63,157 nt of DNA. Source: Chromera velia (lineage: Eukaryota; Sar; Chromeraceae). Shown here piece by piece: positions 13,901 through 26,540 of the stretch (the first letter of the stretch is position 1; each line of letters opens with the position of its first letter). The translations under genes and the position numbers were made by a program. A model generated the notes under the pieces. It was not told the DNA's origin. It did not search any database and worked only from the letters and a program-made list of their open reading frames with translations. The stretch is taken from assembly GCA_018398765.1 (NCBI GenBank), contig JAHBMJ010005803.1, positions 1 to 63,157 on the forward strand, written 5' to 3'.

Positions 13901-16900
13901 AGAGAGAGCGAAACAGAGAAGTCAGTTAGCCATCCGAGAACCAACTCACTGACGGACCAGAGGAGGCAAGGGACTCTGCACGGGTCCTCCGTGCTCTCCC
14001 CCCACAACGCCACCAAACGCAGACACAAGGGAGGCAAGCACCAGACCATCACACGCCTCCACCCGATCGACTCCAATCTCGGAGATCGAGGGACCCCCCC
14101 CTCCCGCTTGCAGTGCCAGGCACCGAAGCAACGGAAGGGAGTCAAACCTGTTTCTCAAACAGAACTCGTGCCCACCCCCTCCCACAGCCACACGGCTACG
14201 TGAGGCGGCATGCTGCACGTCTGCGGCGAACTGGGCAGAGAACCTCTCGGCCTGCAATCAGGAGGGGGGGGGGGAGGAGGAGAGAGGGCATCATAGTGGA
14301 ATGCAATACGAGCTATTAATAGATTGAAAGCAGGCTAGAGAGAGTTTAAGGAACACACGGCTGGAAGGGGGGGAAGCTGTGCAGAAGCTGTGACTGACGT
14401 GAGGTGGGAGAGAAAGGAGAAATCAAAGATTCCGGTCTGAAGCAGAGTCTCGTTTCCATCCTAGTTTTACTCTATTCTCGCCCACCCTCTTTTCTTTGCA
14501 AGGCAAACACATCATTACGCGCTTCTCGTCTCTTTATCCTTCCTCTGTCACAACGACACCCTGTTTCCTCCCTCCTCTGTGTGAGAGCAAAAAAGAGGAA
14601 AGCCTACCTACCTGAAGAGCGAAGACGCGTGAGTTCTGCCCTTCAAACTTCACCTCAACCTGCAACACTCATAACGACGGACAAGAAGACATGTGACATT
14701 AGACAGCGCGGCGGACAGAAAAACATACGAGAAAGAGTTCCACTTCCGCATCTTTTCGGTGCCCAAAAAGGTGCCACAGAAGATGGCACGCTTCTAACAA
14801 GAATAACAAAAAAAAGGAAAAAACAATTTGACAAATGACGATGACGAACAGAACCTTCACTTCGCATGTTGCTCTCCCAATGCTTACCTGAAGTTTTCTC
14901 GGGTGGCTCCTGATGATTGTGTAGAAGAGGTCAACGCTCGCCTCCTTCCCCAGAGACACGGCCACGGAGGTCAGTGGAGCAGTCAGGTCCCCTCCCCCCT
15001 GCCCCCCTGTCCCCGTCCTGCTGTCCCCCCTCACATCCCGCTCCTTCACCACACATCCAACGTCCCGAACACATTCCATCGCGAGCAGCAGACGCAAGTC
15101 GACTTCGTCGTTTGTTCTGAAATACGGACGGGAAGAGAAGAGACACGAATGGATAGATGAAAGAAAGCGAGAGAGAGGGGAGGGAACACGCAGGTGCATG
15201 CAGTCCTACCACTGTACAGACGACAGACACGAACGAACAAAAAAGGTCTGTCGCCTTGATGTGGAAATTCAGTCCTCTGCTCTTTCTTGACCCCTCATTG
15301 CCTCGCAGGGAGACAGGCAGGGTTCTGAAATCCACCCAATCTCTACTCCGACCGCAGAGAGGCTGATTTTAAAAAACGTTTCCTTCGCCGATTCATTCAA
15401 CTTCAATGGATACCTCCTGCCAAGTGACTCACCCCAGTTCAACCGCGTTGAAGCTCTGGAGTCGGGGACACCCTCTGACAAGCTGGGCAAGGACAAAGTA
15501 GTTCGCCCATCCATCTCCCCAGAAGGACCCGTCGGGAGCAGGGGGAACGTCCGCAAGGGAATTGGCGGGAGCGCCCTCCGCTGCCATTTTGGCGTGTGCG
15601 TATCCTGAGAAGTGGAAAAGAATCTTATGAGTACTTGCTCGATCAGCGTACTTTCTTTGCATCAGAAGTCACACTAGAAGCCGGAGGGAGAGGGAAAAAG
15701 ACACTGACAACGTCACCCATACAAACATCAGGCCAGAGAACCCAAACCCCGAGAGAAGTGTGTGAATCCGACGAACGGGCATCGAGCAGCAGACCTCAGA
15801 GAACGACAAGGAAAAATGCAAAAAAAAAAGAAAAAATCAGAGAGATTTCCGACCGTTCGCTGCTTCCTGTCTCTCCGTCTGTGCCTACCGACCTGCGATG
15901 ACCAGATGAGTGAGGCTTCTGGAGGAGGCCAGAGACCGCATCGCAGGATAGAGACCCGAAGAGCCTGGGGGGAGGGCGAGGGTGATCTTTTGGAGGACCT
16001 CCGCCATCCTGCAGTCAGTCAAACAAATCAAATTCAAATCGAATGAAAAATGGAATCGAGTAGTTAGCATATACGGGAATATGCATAAAACGGCAACGTA
16101 GACGATTTTCGAGAGCAAAGAGCACAGTCAATGAATGAATGTCTAGTCAATCGTCGAGCGACGTGCTTTGACTCTTTTGGCCTCTTTTCTTCTTGTGGTT
16201 TCCTCTCCTCTCCTCTCCTTAGCTCTCGAGGTCTTTGCTGCCTTTTCGTCTTTCGTATGTTGCACACAGATCACTCTTCCGTCGCTGTCTCTCTTCTCTC
16301 ACGCGCAGGTGCCATGAATTCTTCTGCCTCTCTTTCTCTCACAATCAAGACAGGGAAACATGGACGGCCATGAAAAAGTACACATCATAGCAGAAATACC
16401 CATCCACTGACCGACCGACCGACCAACCGACCTGCTGATCATGTCCACCAAGGGGGGCACCAAATAGAGAGGATAGGGAGACACGGACGGGTATACACCG
16501 CTACCCGGAGTCCCTCCCTGCAGGAAGGAAGGAGGGCGATGGAGGTCAAATTGTTTTGTTTGCGTCCAGATTGCATGTCCGGAGAACATCAGATATCGAA
16601 GTTTGAATACAATCGAGCTACTCTCGGGAGAAGGAATGAATGTACAACGCAGGCAGGCGGGCAGGCAGGCAGGCAGACAGACAGAAGAAGAAACAAAGAG
16701 AACCGCAACACATGAAGTGTGCTCTTCCCACAAAACAAACGACGGTTTCGAGTCGAACATGACAGGCGCGGTATTTACTAGAGAAGATGCAACAAAAACT
16801 TTTATTCCCTTCCCTTCGGCAACAGGAAGACCGACCGACCGACCGATCCGAAGGTGACACAGCCGCAGCTTTGCGGAGCTGCGAGGCCCAAGAGAGCCAA

Positions 16901-18411
16901 TTGCAGAGCCACCTCTGCCTTCGGGGTGCTGCCACTCAGGTGTCTGTTGGCTGTCCAGGTCGACATCGTGTCGGGGGGGGCACCGCTTGGGTCTCCCCCT
17001 GCCCCTGTGCCCCCTGCTCTTGCCCTGAAGTCTGCCAGTTTGATGGGAGTGGTCCCGAAAAGATTCAGAGACGGGTGTTGTAGGAGGGAGTCCGCAAGGG
17101 CGTCTAGCACCTGAAAGGAGAAATGAGGTAGAAACAAGGAATGAAGCCAAGGTTGTTGTTGGCGGGGAAGGGAGATTACTGCTTCACAGGTTCGTCTCTT
17201 CATCTATCTTGAAGACCACCCAATTGGCGTCCTCGGTGTTGCCAGGGAGGCAGACTCAAAAAGTGGAAAAACAAAAAGGCGCACAACCCCCCNCCCACCC
17301 ACCCACCCACCTGTGTTCTCTCTGCCCGAAGAGGGCCACACCCGACCGCCTCACACGGCATCACCAGAGTTCGAAGAGAGGTGTTGGCCCTCAGCGCCTT
17401 AATGAACAGTGCGATGTCCTGACAGACAGATGGGCGGACAGGCGGGCACAGAGGAAGAGAGTAAGACGACGGGTGAGAGAGGAAAAATGGGGTCTAGGAA
17501 GCAGGAGAACTTTGCTACGCCTCAATGAAAAGAAGCAATGAAGAACGAAAAGAAACAAGCAAGGAGAGCAACCACTCCGAAGCAAACGAACATCTAAACA
17601 CACAGACCAACAACCAAATACAGAAACAAACGCTCACAGACCCATGCAGAAGAAGCGCCCATGCATGCACCTACCTGAAGGTCCATCGGGAGGCCGTTCA
17701 TGTCTAGTTTCAGAAGGGACTTCGAGTGCATCACGAATCTGCACACACACGTTGACACGAGCAGGGAATCTGCACCCGGTGAGAAAGGCGATGGGAAGGC
17801 AAAGGAGGGCTTTTGAGTTGAACAGACGGTTGGGGGGAATGAAAAGTCGACACAGTGGTTTGCAAAGAGGTATGTCCACACTTTCACGGACAGAGTTACA
17901 CGCGCGCACACACGCACATGCACACGCGCAAGCAAGGCAACGTCTGATAAAGAACGCTGGATACTCCCCTTTGTACGCAGACCCACCCAGTCACTCACCG
18001 TGCGAGTTTTCTGAGCCCCTCCTGCCCCAGGCAGTTGCGAGAGACGTCCAGCTCCTCCACACAATCGTACCTGCAAAAGTTGGTGCATGAATGTGCATGT
18101 AGCCACACAGATATGTGCGCAAGAGAAAGGTCAACAGATCGACGACTGAAGCTTGCAAGGGCCCTTCCTTCAGCCGGTCCCGCCTTAAACTCCCTCCACA
18201 GCATACATGGCATCTCGGTGTTCAAATGAAACGACAAGAACTCCAAAAAGAAACAGACCGAGAAGAGAACAGACAACACAAGAAAATCTGAGGGAGAACC
18301 GAACAGACAAACAAACCTGAGAAGCCACTCTTCCAGAAAGACCATATCTTCATCGTTAAGCATCCTCTTGGACACTTGGAGAACCCGCACCGAATTTGAT
18401 CGGAAGTCTGA

Positions 18412-18510
<99 letters not shown>

Positions 18511-19456
18511 AGGGGGGGAGGGGGAGAAAGAGGGATAAAGACAATCTGCTTCCATGCGGCACGGCTGCAGCACCCACCAAATGAGACAAACGAATCCTTA
18601 TCACTGAAGGGTGAAGCGTTCTGTTCCCTCTTCCCATCCCCCCTGCCACATTGTCAGCAAACGGACCACTTAGGTAAAAGAAAGGAGGGAAATGAATCGT
18701 CGAGCGACTGCTACAAGAAGAGATAAGGAGTGGCGACAAGAAGAGAGAGAGAAGAAACCCTGGAGGTAGACGCAAAGGGCAGAGAAAAAAAGCCACAAAG
18801 CAAAGGAACAGGAAAGAAAGCAAAGTCAACCCCACCAACCAACCCCCCACCGACCCTGAAAGTTCAGCCCTGTCCTTGCTCGAGGGTGCCACCCGAGCCC
18901 GTTGACAGTCTCGATTGCTGATTTCGGGTTTCCGATGATTGCCTGTGCGAGCGCCTGCAGTCAAGGTGAGGAGAGAAGAATCAGAACAGAGATGAAGACC
19001 AAAACAGACAGAGAGAAAAGAACCAGAGAAGAGGTTGGTTGTGTTCCCTGTTTTTGTCCCGCGGACCCACCAGCACCTACAGGATCTGATGGGCTAGGAG
19101 AACACATACACACAAACACCCACCCACACACACTTTTCCGGAGGGGCAAGGGTTGAGGGACCGAAGAGGGGGAGCAAGACAAACAGTACAAACAAGAAGA
19201 GAAAAAAAAGGGATTCAATCATGCGCGTGTCACTTTTTCTCTCGCCTGTCCGTCAACGAGGTACACGGAGAAAGAAGCAAATGCATGAGTCTATGGACCG
19301 ACCTTGGCCCCATCCTTCTGCACGTCGTTCCTTCGGAAGTTGAGCTCCCGAACAGACTCATTCAACCGCAGAAAGTGCGCCAGAAAAATTGCACCAACCT
19401 GCAAGTATGAGTGTGCACAGACGCACAGATGAACATGCATCTACAGGTACAAGCGC

Positions 19457-19511
<55 letters not shown>

Positions 19512-19616
19512 TTTGAAGAAAAACTGAAGAGGCCCTCTCCATGTTCTACTCACGTTGCGAGTTGGCACACTCAGGACAGAAAAAGTGGAAGGGAGACGAA
19601 TCTCTTTCTTTCTTTC

Positions 19617-19653
<37 letters not shown>

Positions 19654-20139
19654 GCTTCCCTTAATTTGACTCCACTTTCTGAATCAATCAATCAAAGCGT
19701 GAATGGATTGAATGCATGACTGACTGACCACCTCGATCCCATAGAGCCCGCAGTGGTTGCTGAAGTTGGCCAGATTCAGTTTGGTCGTCACGTTCGTCTT
19801 GATACCCTTCAGGTCGACGCCGTTACAGAACTCTAGCTGGAGGTATCTGCAGAGTCTCGATCGATTGAGCCAGTATGAAGATGAGTACATAAATGCGTAG
19901 AGAAGCAAGTGGAGAGAAGCTTCAAGGCACAATACATCAGTGCGCATGCATTTCCCAAGCCCTTTCGGCCGACATCGTTGCAGATCTTCTTTAGAGGTAT
20001 TTGCTGAAAAGGAGGAGAGGGATGGGGATCGATTGATTGACCGGAGGGAACCAGAAGAGACCGGTCGAGGAGAACGAAGACATCTATCTGGCAGAGTTCG
20101 TTCAGAGGACAATCCAGCGGCAAGGGAGAAGAGAAAGTG

Positions 20140-20173
<34 letters not shown>

Positions 20174-21150
20174 ACAATCGGCGGGAAGGGAGGTGGGAGA
20201 CAGCTGGCACTGCCTTCTCGAGAAACCTCTCTCAGACGGATCGAGGAAACACAGAGGGTCCATGCAAGATTTCTTGCTATCTGATGTATCGCTCTCCCAT
20301 GCTCGGACCTGTTTTCCTTCCACCCACCGACCTTCGCTTCATTGCCTTGATCAACCTCCAGCCGAACGCTGCATCTAGATTGTTTCCTCGAATATCTGCA
20401 TGGAGGGACGCCCACACGCACACATGCATCCACACGCAGAAGGGCCCACAACGCGATGTGAAGAAAGGCAGTCATGCTGCTGAATCAAAAGCAGTCACGG
20501 CATTCGAACCGTGAGAGGGAAGAGAAGAAAAGAGTAGCGTTTTTCTGTCCATCTCTCTGTCTGGTTCAAGGGCCTTCGCGGCATTCAGTCGGGCATCTGC
20601 GATGAGGAACTAAAGCCAAGAGGAGAGGGGGGATTGACATGCGGAATTTTCCTATGCGGCCGAGACGACAAGGCTGTCCACGTGGTGCTCAGTCAGATAC
20701 GCACCGGAGGTGGAGGAGGGAAGACAAAGGGGACCCACCGAGGAAAGTGATTTTGGAGAGAGAGAGAACGATGGAGAGTAATGCTGCTTGCGAGAGTGAG
20801 GACCCAAGCAAAGACACCCTCTCGAATTGTTGTCTGCTCTCCCCGAAGGATAAATCCAGAAGGAAGTCATCCGCATTCTGGCCCCCAACCTCCTGCAGTG
20901 ACGCGATGCGTGGATTTGGGTGCATCTATAAATAAAAAACAAAAGCGCAGCCATCTTAGGCAGCAGACCAAGAGGACGCACGTGACGAGAATGAGTGCAA
21001 GCTTCACCGACGAGCCAATACAAGTGAAGAGCAAGACAAATCCTACTCCCCCCGTTCCTGCTTGAAAGGACAAACCTTCTTGCGGTCGGAGTCGAGGGCC
21101 AGGATCTGATCTCCCCCTGGAGGGCTCAGTATGTTATCTGTTTTCTGCAT
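2961..21150 (-). CDS. Giant leucine-rich-repeat (ribonuclease-inhibitor-like) protein
   Basis: Start codon at 21150, stop TAG at 2961-2963, about 2,280 codons. Exons in transcript order: 21076-21150, 20818-20925, 20510-20609 (donor uncertain), 20332-20395, 19732-19846, 19303-19398, 18855-18954, 18317-18407, 17999-18070, 17675-17738, 17311-17418, 16844-17110, 16432-16517, 15893-16008, 15433-15604, 15235-15342, 14888-15116, 14612-14659, 13950-14251, 13834-13895 (tentative), 13321-13443, 10985-11095, 10367-10557, 9342-9804, 8954-9085, 8329-8741, 7915-8131, 6431-7652, 5524-6020, 4942-5210, 4719-4790, 4217-4614, 3646-3871, 3296-3365, 2961-2999. Exons 12657-12704, 11995-12296, 11879-11940 and 11366-11488 are duplicate copies from the assembly repeat. 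Repeats look like LVHLSLAGNGIADLGV and VEELDVSRNCLGQEGL, often with an LNGV/LNGI turn. Low-complexity Gly-rich inserts sit in 8329-8741 and 6431-7652, and a charged Arg/Glu/Ala-rich segment in 5524-6020. I see no signal peptide, membrane segment, NACHT or kinase domain. Such LRRs usually bind proteins; the partner is unknown. Confidence 0.85.
7879..7914 (-). repeat. Tandem GTGA array starting at a 5' splice site
   Basis: On the + strand this is a run of ACTC units. In the LRR transcript it reads (GTGA)n and begins exactly at the donor of exon 7915-8131 (GCGCGG then gtgagtgag...). Each unit is itself a plausible donor. Confidence 0.9.
11131..13084. repeat. Copy 1 of a perfect 1,954-bp duplication (probable assembly artefact)
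   Basis: Bases 11131-13084 recur as 13086-15039 at a constant offset of 1,955, with every open frame repeated at the same spacing. A lone N at 13085 is the join. The copy carries LRR exons 12657-12704, 11995-12296, 11879-11940 and 11366-11488, plus a truncated piece (12933-13084) of the exon that is complete at 14888-15116. The cut exon, the N and the perfect identity point to two overlapping contig ends placed side by side, not a biological duplication. Confidence 0.93.
13086..15039. repeat. Copy 2 of the perfect 1,954-bp duplication
   Basis: Identical to 11131-13084. On the right it continues into unique sequence that completes LRR exon 14888-15116. On the left its true neighbour is probably the sequence below 11131, which holds the next LRR exon (10985-11095). 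Removing one copy leaves the LRR reading frame intact across the join. Confidence 0.93.
17293..17293. other. Single ambiguous base in an intron
   Basis: An N interrupts a C-rich stretch just downstream (in transcript sense) of the LRR donor at 17310, in a (GTGG)n array. It does not affect coding sequence. Confidence 0.9.
18418..18511 (-). repeat. Intronic (CT)n(GT)n microsatellite before an acceptor
   Basis: On the + strand it is (CA)n then (GA)n. In the LRR transcript it is (CT)n followed by (TG)n, ending about 10 bases before the acceptor of exon 18317-18407. Confidence 0.9.
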
Positions 21151-21994
21151 GGTCCTTGTGCTCCGTTGCCTGCAGGCCCTTTTCGCTCAGAGCGAATCGG
21201 AACACAGGGAGACGTGCGAGCAACACTCCTCTGTGCGTCACCCAACAGCTTTCGACATCAGTGGCAAGCCTAAAAATTCTTTCGATGGCCGACGTCAGAG
21301 TGAGTGACTCGAGAGAAGAAGGTTCAAATCTTGCAGTTCACCTGCATAACTCCTAAATTTGCAGCTCCCGGACTTCGTCGAAAGTGTCGATCAGTCATGA
21401 TCAGTCTGTCTGACTCCGACAGTCTGAGTACGTCGAGGTGTCCGATCGCGGGAGGGAAGTGCGGCGGCGCACATGCATGAATGCACCCGCGATCGCGATC
21501 GATCGATCGATCGATCGACGTGCGGCGCCGGGGCCACACTGCGGGCGGCGGGCGCGGCCCTCGCGCCGCGCGGCGCCGCCGCGCATCTTGTCCACGCGTC
21601 GACGTCGCGATCCGTGGTATATACGTGCCATGCACTTCTCGCCATGCAGGCTCCAGCTAGGCCTTTAAATTCTGTGACTGCTTCTCCTTGACCACTTGGC
21701 TTCGATGATGCAACGAAAATGTTACGAAATGCAACGCTCCCGATCCACACTGTGTGACTCTACAGCATCTCCCTGAGAGCTCTGTTGGAATTTTTGGTCC
21801 AGAGAGTGAGCCATCATTGCCGGCTCTTTGACTTGCAAGAGTGCCCTTTTCAGCATCACCATCCCCTACTTTTGATCACTGTCAAATCACAAACTATCTG
21901 GACGTAGTCTGCCGGTCCCATCACTTTGTGCATCTTTGTGCCCGGTCACATCATACAACTTCTCCTCTAGCTTGCACAAGAATACTTCGCGAAA
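21151..21994. promoter_or_regulatory. Probable bidirectional promoter, LRR gene / SWC4 gene
   Basis: The start codons of two divergent genes lie 844 bp apart here. A strongly GC-rich block at about 21438-21612 contains a self-complementary GATC run (roughly 21490-21520), dense CGCGGC-type sequence and an ATGCATGA element at 21473-21480. The function is inferred from position. No transcription start can be seen from sequence alone. Confidence 0.55.
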
Positions 21995-22320
21995 ATGTTC
22001 AACCGAGATCTCGCAGAGGTCATGGGAGCCCAGAAAAAGGTGGAGACTGTCAGGGCGACGGACGTCCAAGCACCGAAGGCAAAGGCAAAAGAAAAAGCTC
22101 CAGCAAAGTCCAAGCTTATACCGCGAGAACTGGCAGGAATTGCGATGAATGACAGGGGCATGATCGTCAACGAGCTCGTGATTGTAAGTACATTGGGGGG
22201 AAGGGCCCGGGAGTTTGGAGAGAAATGGCAACGTAGACGGGCTCTTTCGAAGACCGACACGCATTGAAGTGATGCACGTTGACCTCGATCTTCCTGCGTG
22301 TGCGCGTGTGTGTTGCCTTC

Positions 22321-22363
<43 letters not shown>

Positions 22364-25300
22364 AGGGAGGGAGGGAGAGAGAGAGTTTGTGTGTGTATGT
22401 GTGTGCGTGTATCTGCATGTTTGAAAGTGAATCTGTGCGCGGGCTTCTGTGTGTGGGCGCAGGCACTGCAAGAGAAGAAACAAGCGAACGAGGAAGAGCG
22501 CAGGGCGCTTGCCAAGAAGAAGGCCAAAAAGTGGACATTCTGTCGTCATCAAGAATTTTCATCAGTTGGCCATCCCTCGCTGGGCGACTGTCTCTTCCAT
22601 TGGGAGCCTGTGGACAGAACAGAGGAGGAGCGGGAAAACCAAAAGAAGCGTCGAAAGAAAGAATCTAAAAGGGTAGAAGTCGTCACATACACCGATGAAG
22701 AATACGAGGAGTGCGAAACGGTTAGTGTAAGAGCATGTGCGGCTTCTTTTCTCATTCTTGTATTTCTGGATCGAAGACGCAATGCGTGAATCTCCTTTCT
22801 TTTCTTTCTCAAACACAGACAGAGAGAGTGGAGATGGAGCGAGGGCGAGGGAGAGACGCAGGTAAAGGGAGCACCAAGTCAATCCCCTTCCCTTCCCTAC
22901 TACTCTTAAATCTTTCTCAAGCATTCTACTGACTTGCCTGCCGACTCTGCTTCTGTCCCGTTCCTTCGTTGTGACCTTCCGACTTTCGCAATCCTTGTAT
23001 GCAGTTGTTGCCCCTACACGGCTTCAGATGGACTCGGGAGACGACTGACTTTCTCTTCCGATTGGCAAGGGAGACAGATCTCTCATGGTACGTCGGTCGG
23101 GCGGGGCGTCCGTTTTCCTTCGTATGCACTTACACAAGTCGCTACCGGATTTTGTGTTTGAAAATTAAAACAAGCCAAATTGCATGCCTCAGGATGCATC
23201 AATGACGAATACAGAGTCCTTGTGCTGGTTTTCTTTTGCTCTTAATTCCTTGTTGAGCCGACGGATCGAGGCTGGTTGTCCCCGTCCCCCCGCGATGGTG
23301 TTAAAGTGACCGGCAGCAGGAAGGGAAGGCTGCTTCGCAATGAACTGCCGAGACGTTCTGAACAGGCGCCGTTCTACTTCGTTTCGCGTGAAGTGTGCAT
23401 CTCTGAGAGAGGCAGGGAAACGGACGCCGAGAGAACTCCAGACTTCCCGTTTTGTCTGATCGTTTTCACTACGCTCTCATTCTGCTCCCTTCTCCGTGTT
23501 TATTGGTGTCCTTTTTGTGGAGACAGGCCCGTCATGTTCGACCGCCTCCTGCGCGTGGTCGAGGGGGACTTCCCTTCCAAGGAGCGCCCGCCTGCAGGGC
23601 CGCCCTCTCCTGTTCCCGCCAACGCCCACCCCTCTGCACCCTCGTCGGAGGCAGAAGAAAACGACAGCAGCCGGCAGAAAGCCACAAAGAAGCTCAAAAC
23701 GGGTGCCGAGGAGAAGGAGAAGGGGGGAAAGGGGAAAAAGGGTGTGAAGGTGAAGAAGGAAGATGTCGATATGGCGTCGAGAGGGGTCACTCCAGAAGGC
23801 TCACCTGAGGTGGGTGGGTGGGTAGGTGGGTGTCTGTTTCGTGTCTTTTTGAAATAGAGACGAGGGCTGCGTTGGAAATAGAGAGAGGAGGAGTGTTGGA
23901 AGGGGGGGTTGGTGAAAAGGGGCAGAGTCCGAAGACGAAGGGAACGCAGTGGAAGAAGGAAAGGCATAATCAAAAGAAGGGGGCGCTGGAAACAAAACGG
24001 TCGAAGAATGTGGAAAGCCGTCAGAACAGAAGGAAGGAATCAAGGAAGGAAGGAAGGAAGGAAGGAAGGAATGGCAGAAAGATTAGAGAAAAGAAAGGAT
24101 TAGATAAGCATCAATTCGTGAGACAGAAAAAAAAATCAGCACGTAAAGGAGAACTTGGAGAAAGGAGGAATGGGATGAATTTGCGGACAGATTGATGGAG
24201 GACCCGCCTCCTTCCGTTTTTCTTTTGTTTCGTTCTTTCGTTCGCTCCCCCTTTCTTCGCCCTTTTTCCCCCCTTATGTCTTCCGAATTCCTTTCCGTGT
24301 ACTCGTCCCCACTCTGTGTGATTTGAGTGTTGGTGCAGATCTCTTCAGCAGCTGCCGCCTCGAGCTTCAACCCACCACCTCCAGCCCCATCAGAACGCCC
24401 CGTTCCGACGATAGAAGAGACAAAGGAGAGGTTCTTCGCTCTCAGCAGATGCGTCTTGAAGATGAGAGGACAAAAGGAGAACAGCAGACATCCCATCCTC
24501 ACAACTGGCTACTCGTCAGTCAGACAAGCTGATAAGCGAGTGAATAAGGAAGCGAGTGGGTACATAAGCGACTCAGTGAGAGATTGAAACTTTCATGTAG
24601 TCCGCATCATTCCTCTCTTGAGTTCCGGGTAAAGGTCTGTCGTGCGCAGGGCATTTACAGACTAGTTTGATGCGAAGAATTTGCCAGAGGTCAACTTTTT
24701 GTATCCGGACGTGTTCACATCGGCACTAGTTGAGCGTGGCCTTCTCCATTTGATCATGACTCTCTTGGACAGAGTCCACATGTCGATCAACCTGCGGGGC
24801 ATTTGCGTTTTCGTTTTTTCCCTGCACCCCTTTTGTTTGTTTCTCTCCTCCCTCCTGCAGGGCCTACCTGGACAGGTGCCGCAGGAGATTGGTGGCCCTG
24901 CGGTCGGGGTTCTGGACGACTGAGTCTGACGAAGAAAAGGAAAAGACATTGAAAGATGAGGAGAAAAAAATCAAGGCGGTCGGTCGGTGGGCGGGTCGGG
25001 TCGGTGGCGAAAGTAAGGAGAAAAGTATTTCTTGGCCTCGCCACCATGGGATCAGCGAGCGAGGGAGTTTGAGATTGGGGGACATGGAGATAAGAGAGCG
25101 GGGGGGGGGGAATGGGTCATTAAACAGAAAGGAAAGAAGAAGAGTGGGACAGAAGAAAGACGAGTTGAACAGATCCTGTTTGTCTTTTTGAGTGGTTCTT
25201 CAGTATTTCTATTTATTGTCTGTCCATGACCTCTGATCTCGTCCGCATGGAAGAAAAAGGAGAGACACGGAGATGGATTGAGACAACGGTACTTGTCCAA

Positions 25301-26455
25301 CCAACCTTTTTGATGACAAAGAACATACAAAACAGTAAAACAGCAGAGCCAATCTATTGACGGATCGGGGAATCAGGGGGACTCCCGACAAGTTCTCCTC
25401 AGGCCCCCTGTTTATGTGTAGAGTGCCTTTCTTTCTCCCTTTCCTTTCTGCAGGAGCTTCAAGAACTAAAGGAATCGAAAGAAAAAAGGGTCTGTCTGCC
25501 TGCATTTCTTTCTTCGGGTATTCTGAATGAATGGATGTGCAACGTGTTTGTATCACTGTGTTGGCTGCATGTGTCTGTGTGTATGCGTGTACCGGCACTT
25601 TGTGTGTATGCGTGTGACCCCACGTGTGTGTGTGTGTTGGGGGGGNNNNNNNNNNNNGGGGGGGGGGGGGGGAGAGAGACAGAGAGAGTTTGCGTGCTTG
25701 CAGGCGAAAAGTGCAACAACAGTTCTGCCGACCGTCAAGTGGCTTTTGTTTCGCGTGGTCTTTTGGGATTCCGCACCCCGTGCCCTCCCGACTTCGTGAG
25801 ACTGCTTGGTGTCTTTCTTCTTTATCCGTTTCTTTCCTGGGGATCCTCCGCTCCTGTTTTGACGGACAAAAAAGAAGGAGAGCTGTCAGGGAAAAAAGAG
25901 GATGGGTGCCCGTTTGTTCAATCAGCCAATCCCCTGGAACTTTCTATGTCACCTTTCTTTCTGCCACTCCATTTGCCATCGTTCGCGCACCTCCCTTGAG
26001 TACAGTCTCTTCCGCTTCCCTGCCTTTCTTCCTTTCTTTCTTTCTTTCTTTCTTCATGATGCAGGCAAAGGACCTGGAAGCAGACAAACAGAGGAGGGCA
26101 GCGGTTGCGCAGTGCTTCATTGAGGTCGGCCTGGACACTCGGATGGCAGCGAGGAAGGAAAGGAAAGAGACAGGAACTGCTGTCTTCCGTATATTGGTTT
26201 GGAGGGGATCGGCTGAAAGGAAAGCAGCCTCTCTGTACCTGTCTGTCCCACGCTTTTGCCTCGTACTTCCATATTCTGTCGCGGTGCTGCATCATCTCAC
26301 CGCCTGACTGCTTCGTATCCGCTCAGCCAGGCAAGATGAACGGTCGCTTATGATCGGCACAAACGAAAACCCTCATTTCATCTTCTGCGAGGACCCCTCC
26401 TCCAAAAGATCAATTCATTTATCTCTCTCTCTCTATCTCTCTCTCTCTCTCTCTC

Positions 26456-26502
<47 letters not shown>

Positions 26503-26506
26503 GTGC

Positions 26507-26540
<34 letters not shown>

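Noticed and set aside
11131-15039. Genuine tandem duplication of LRR exons
   Set aside because: Perfect identity including introns, a single N at the join and a truncated exon point to an assembly artefact.
16299-16400. Small LRR-gene exon near 16310
   Set aside because: No LRR pattern or phase-compatible splice pair. Exons 16432-16517 and 15893-16008 join directly in frame.
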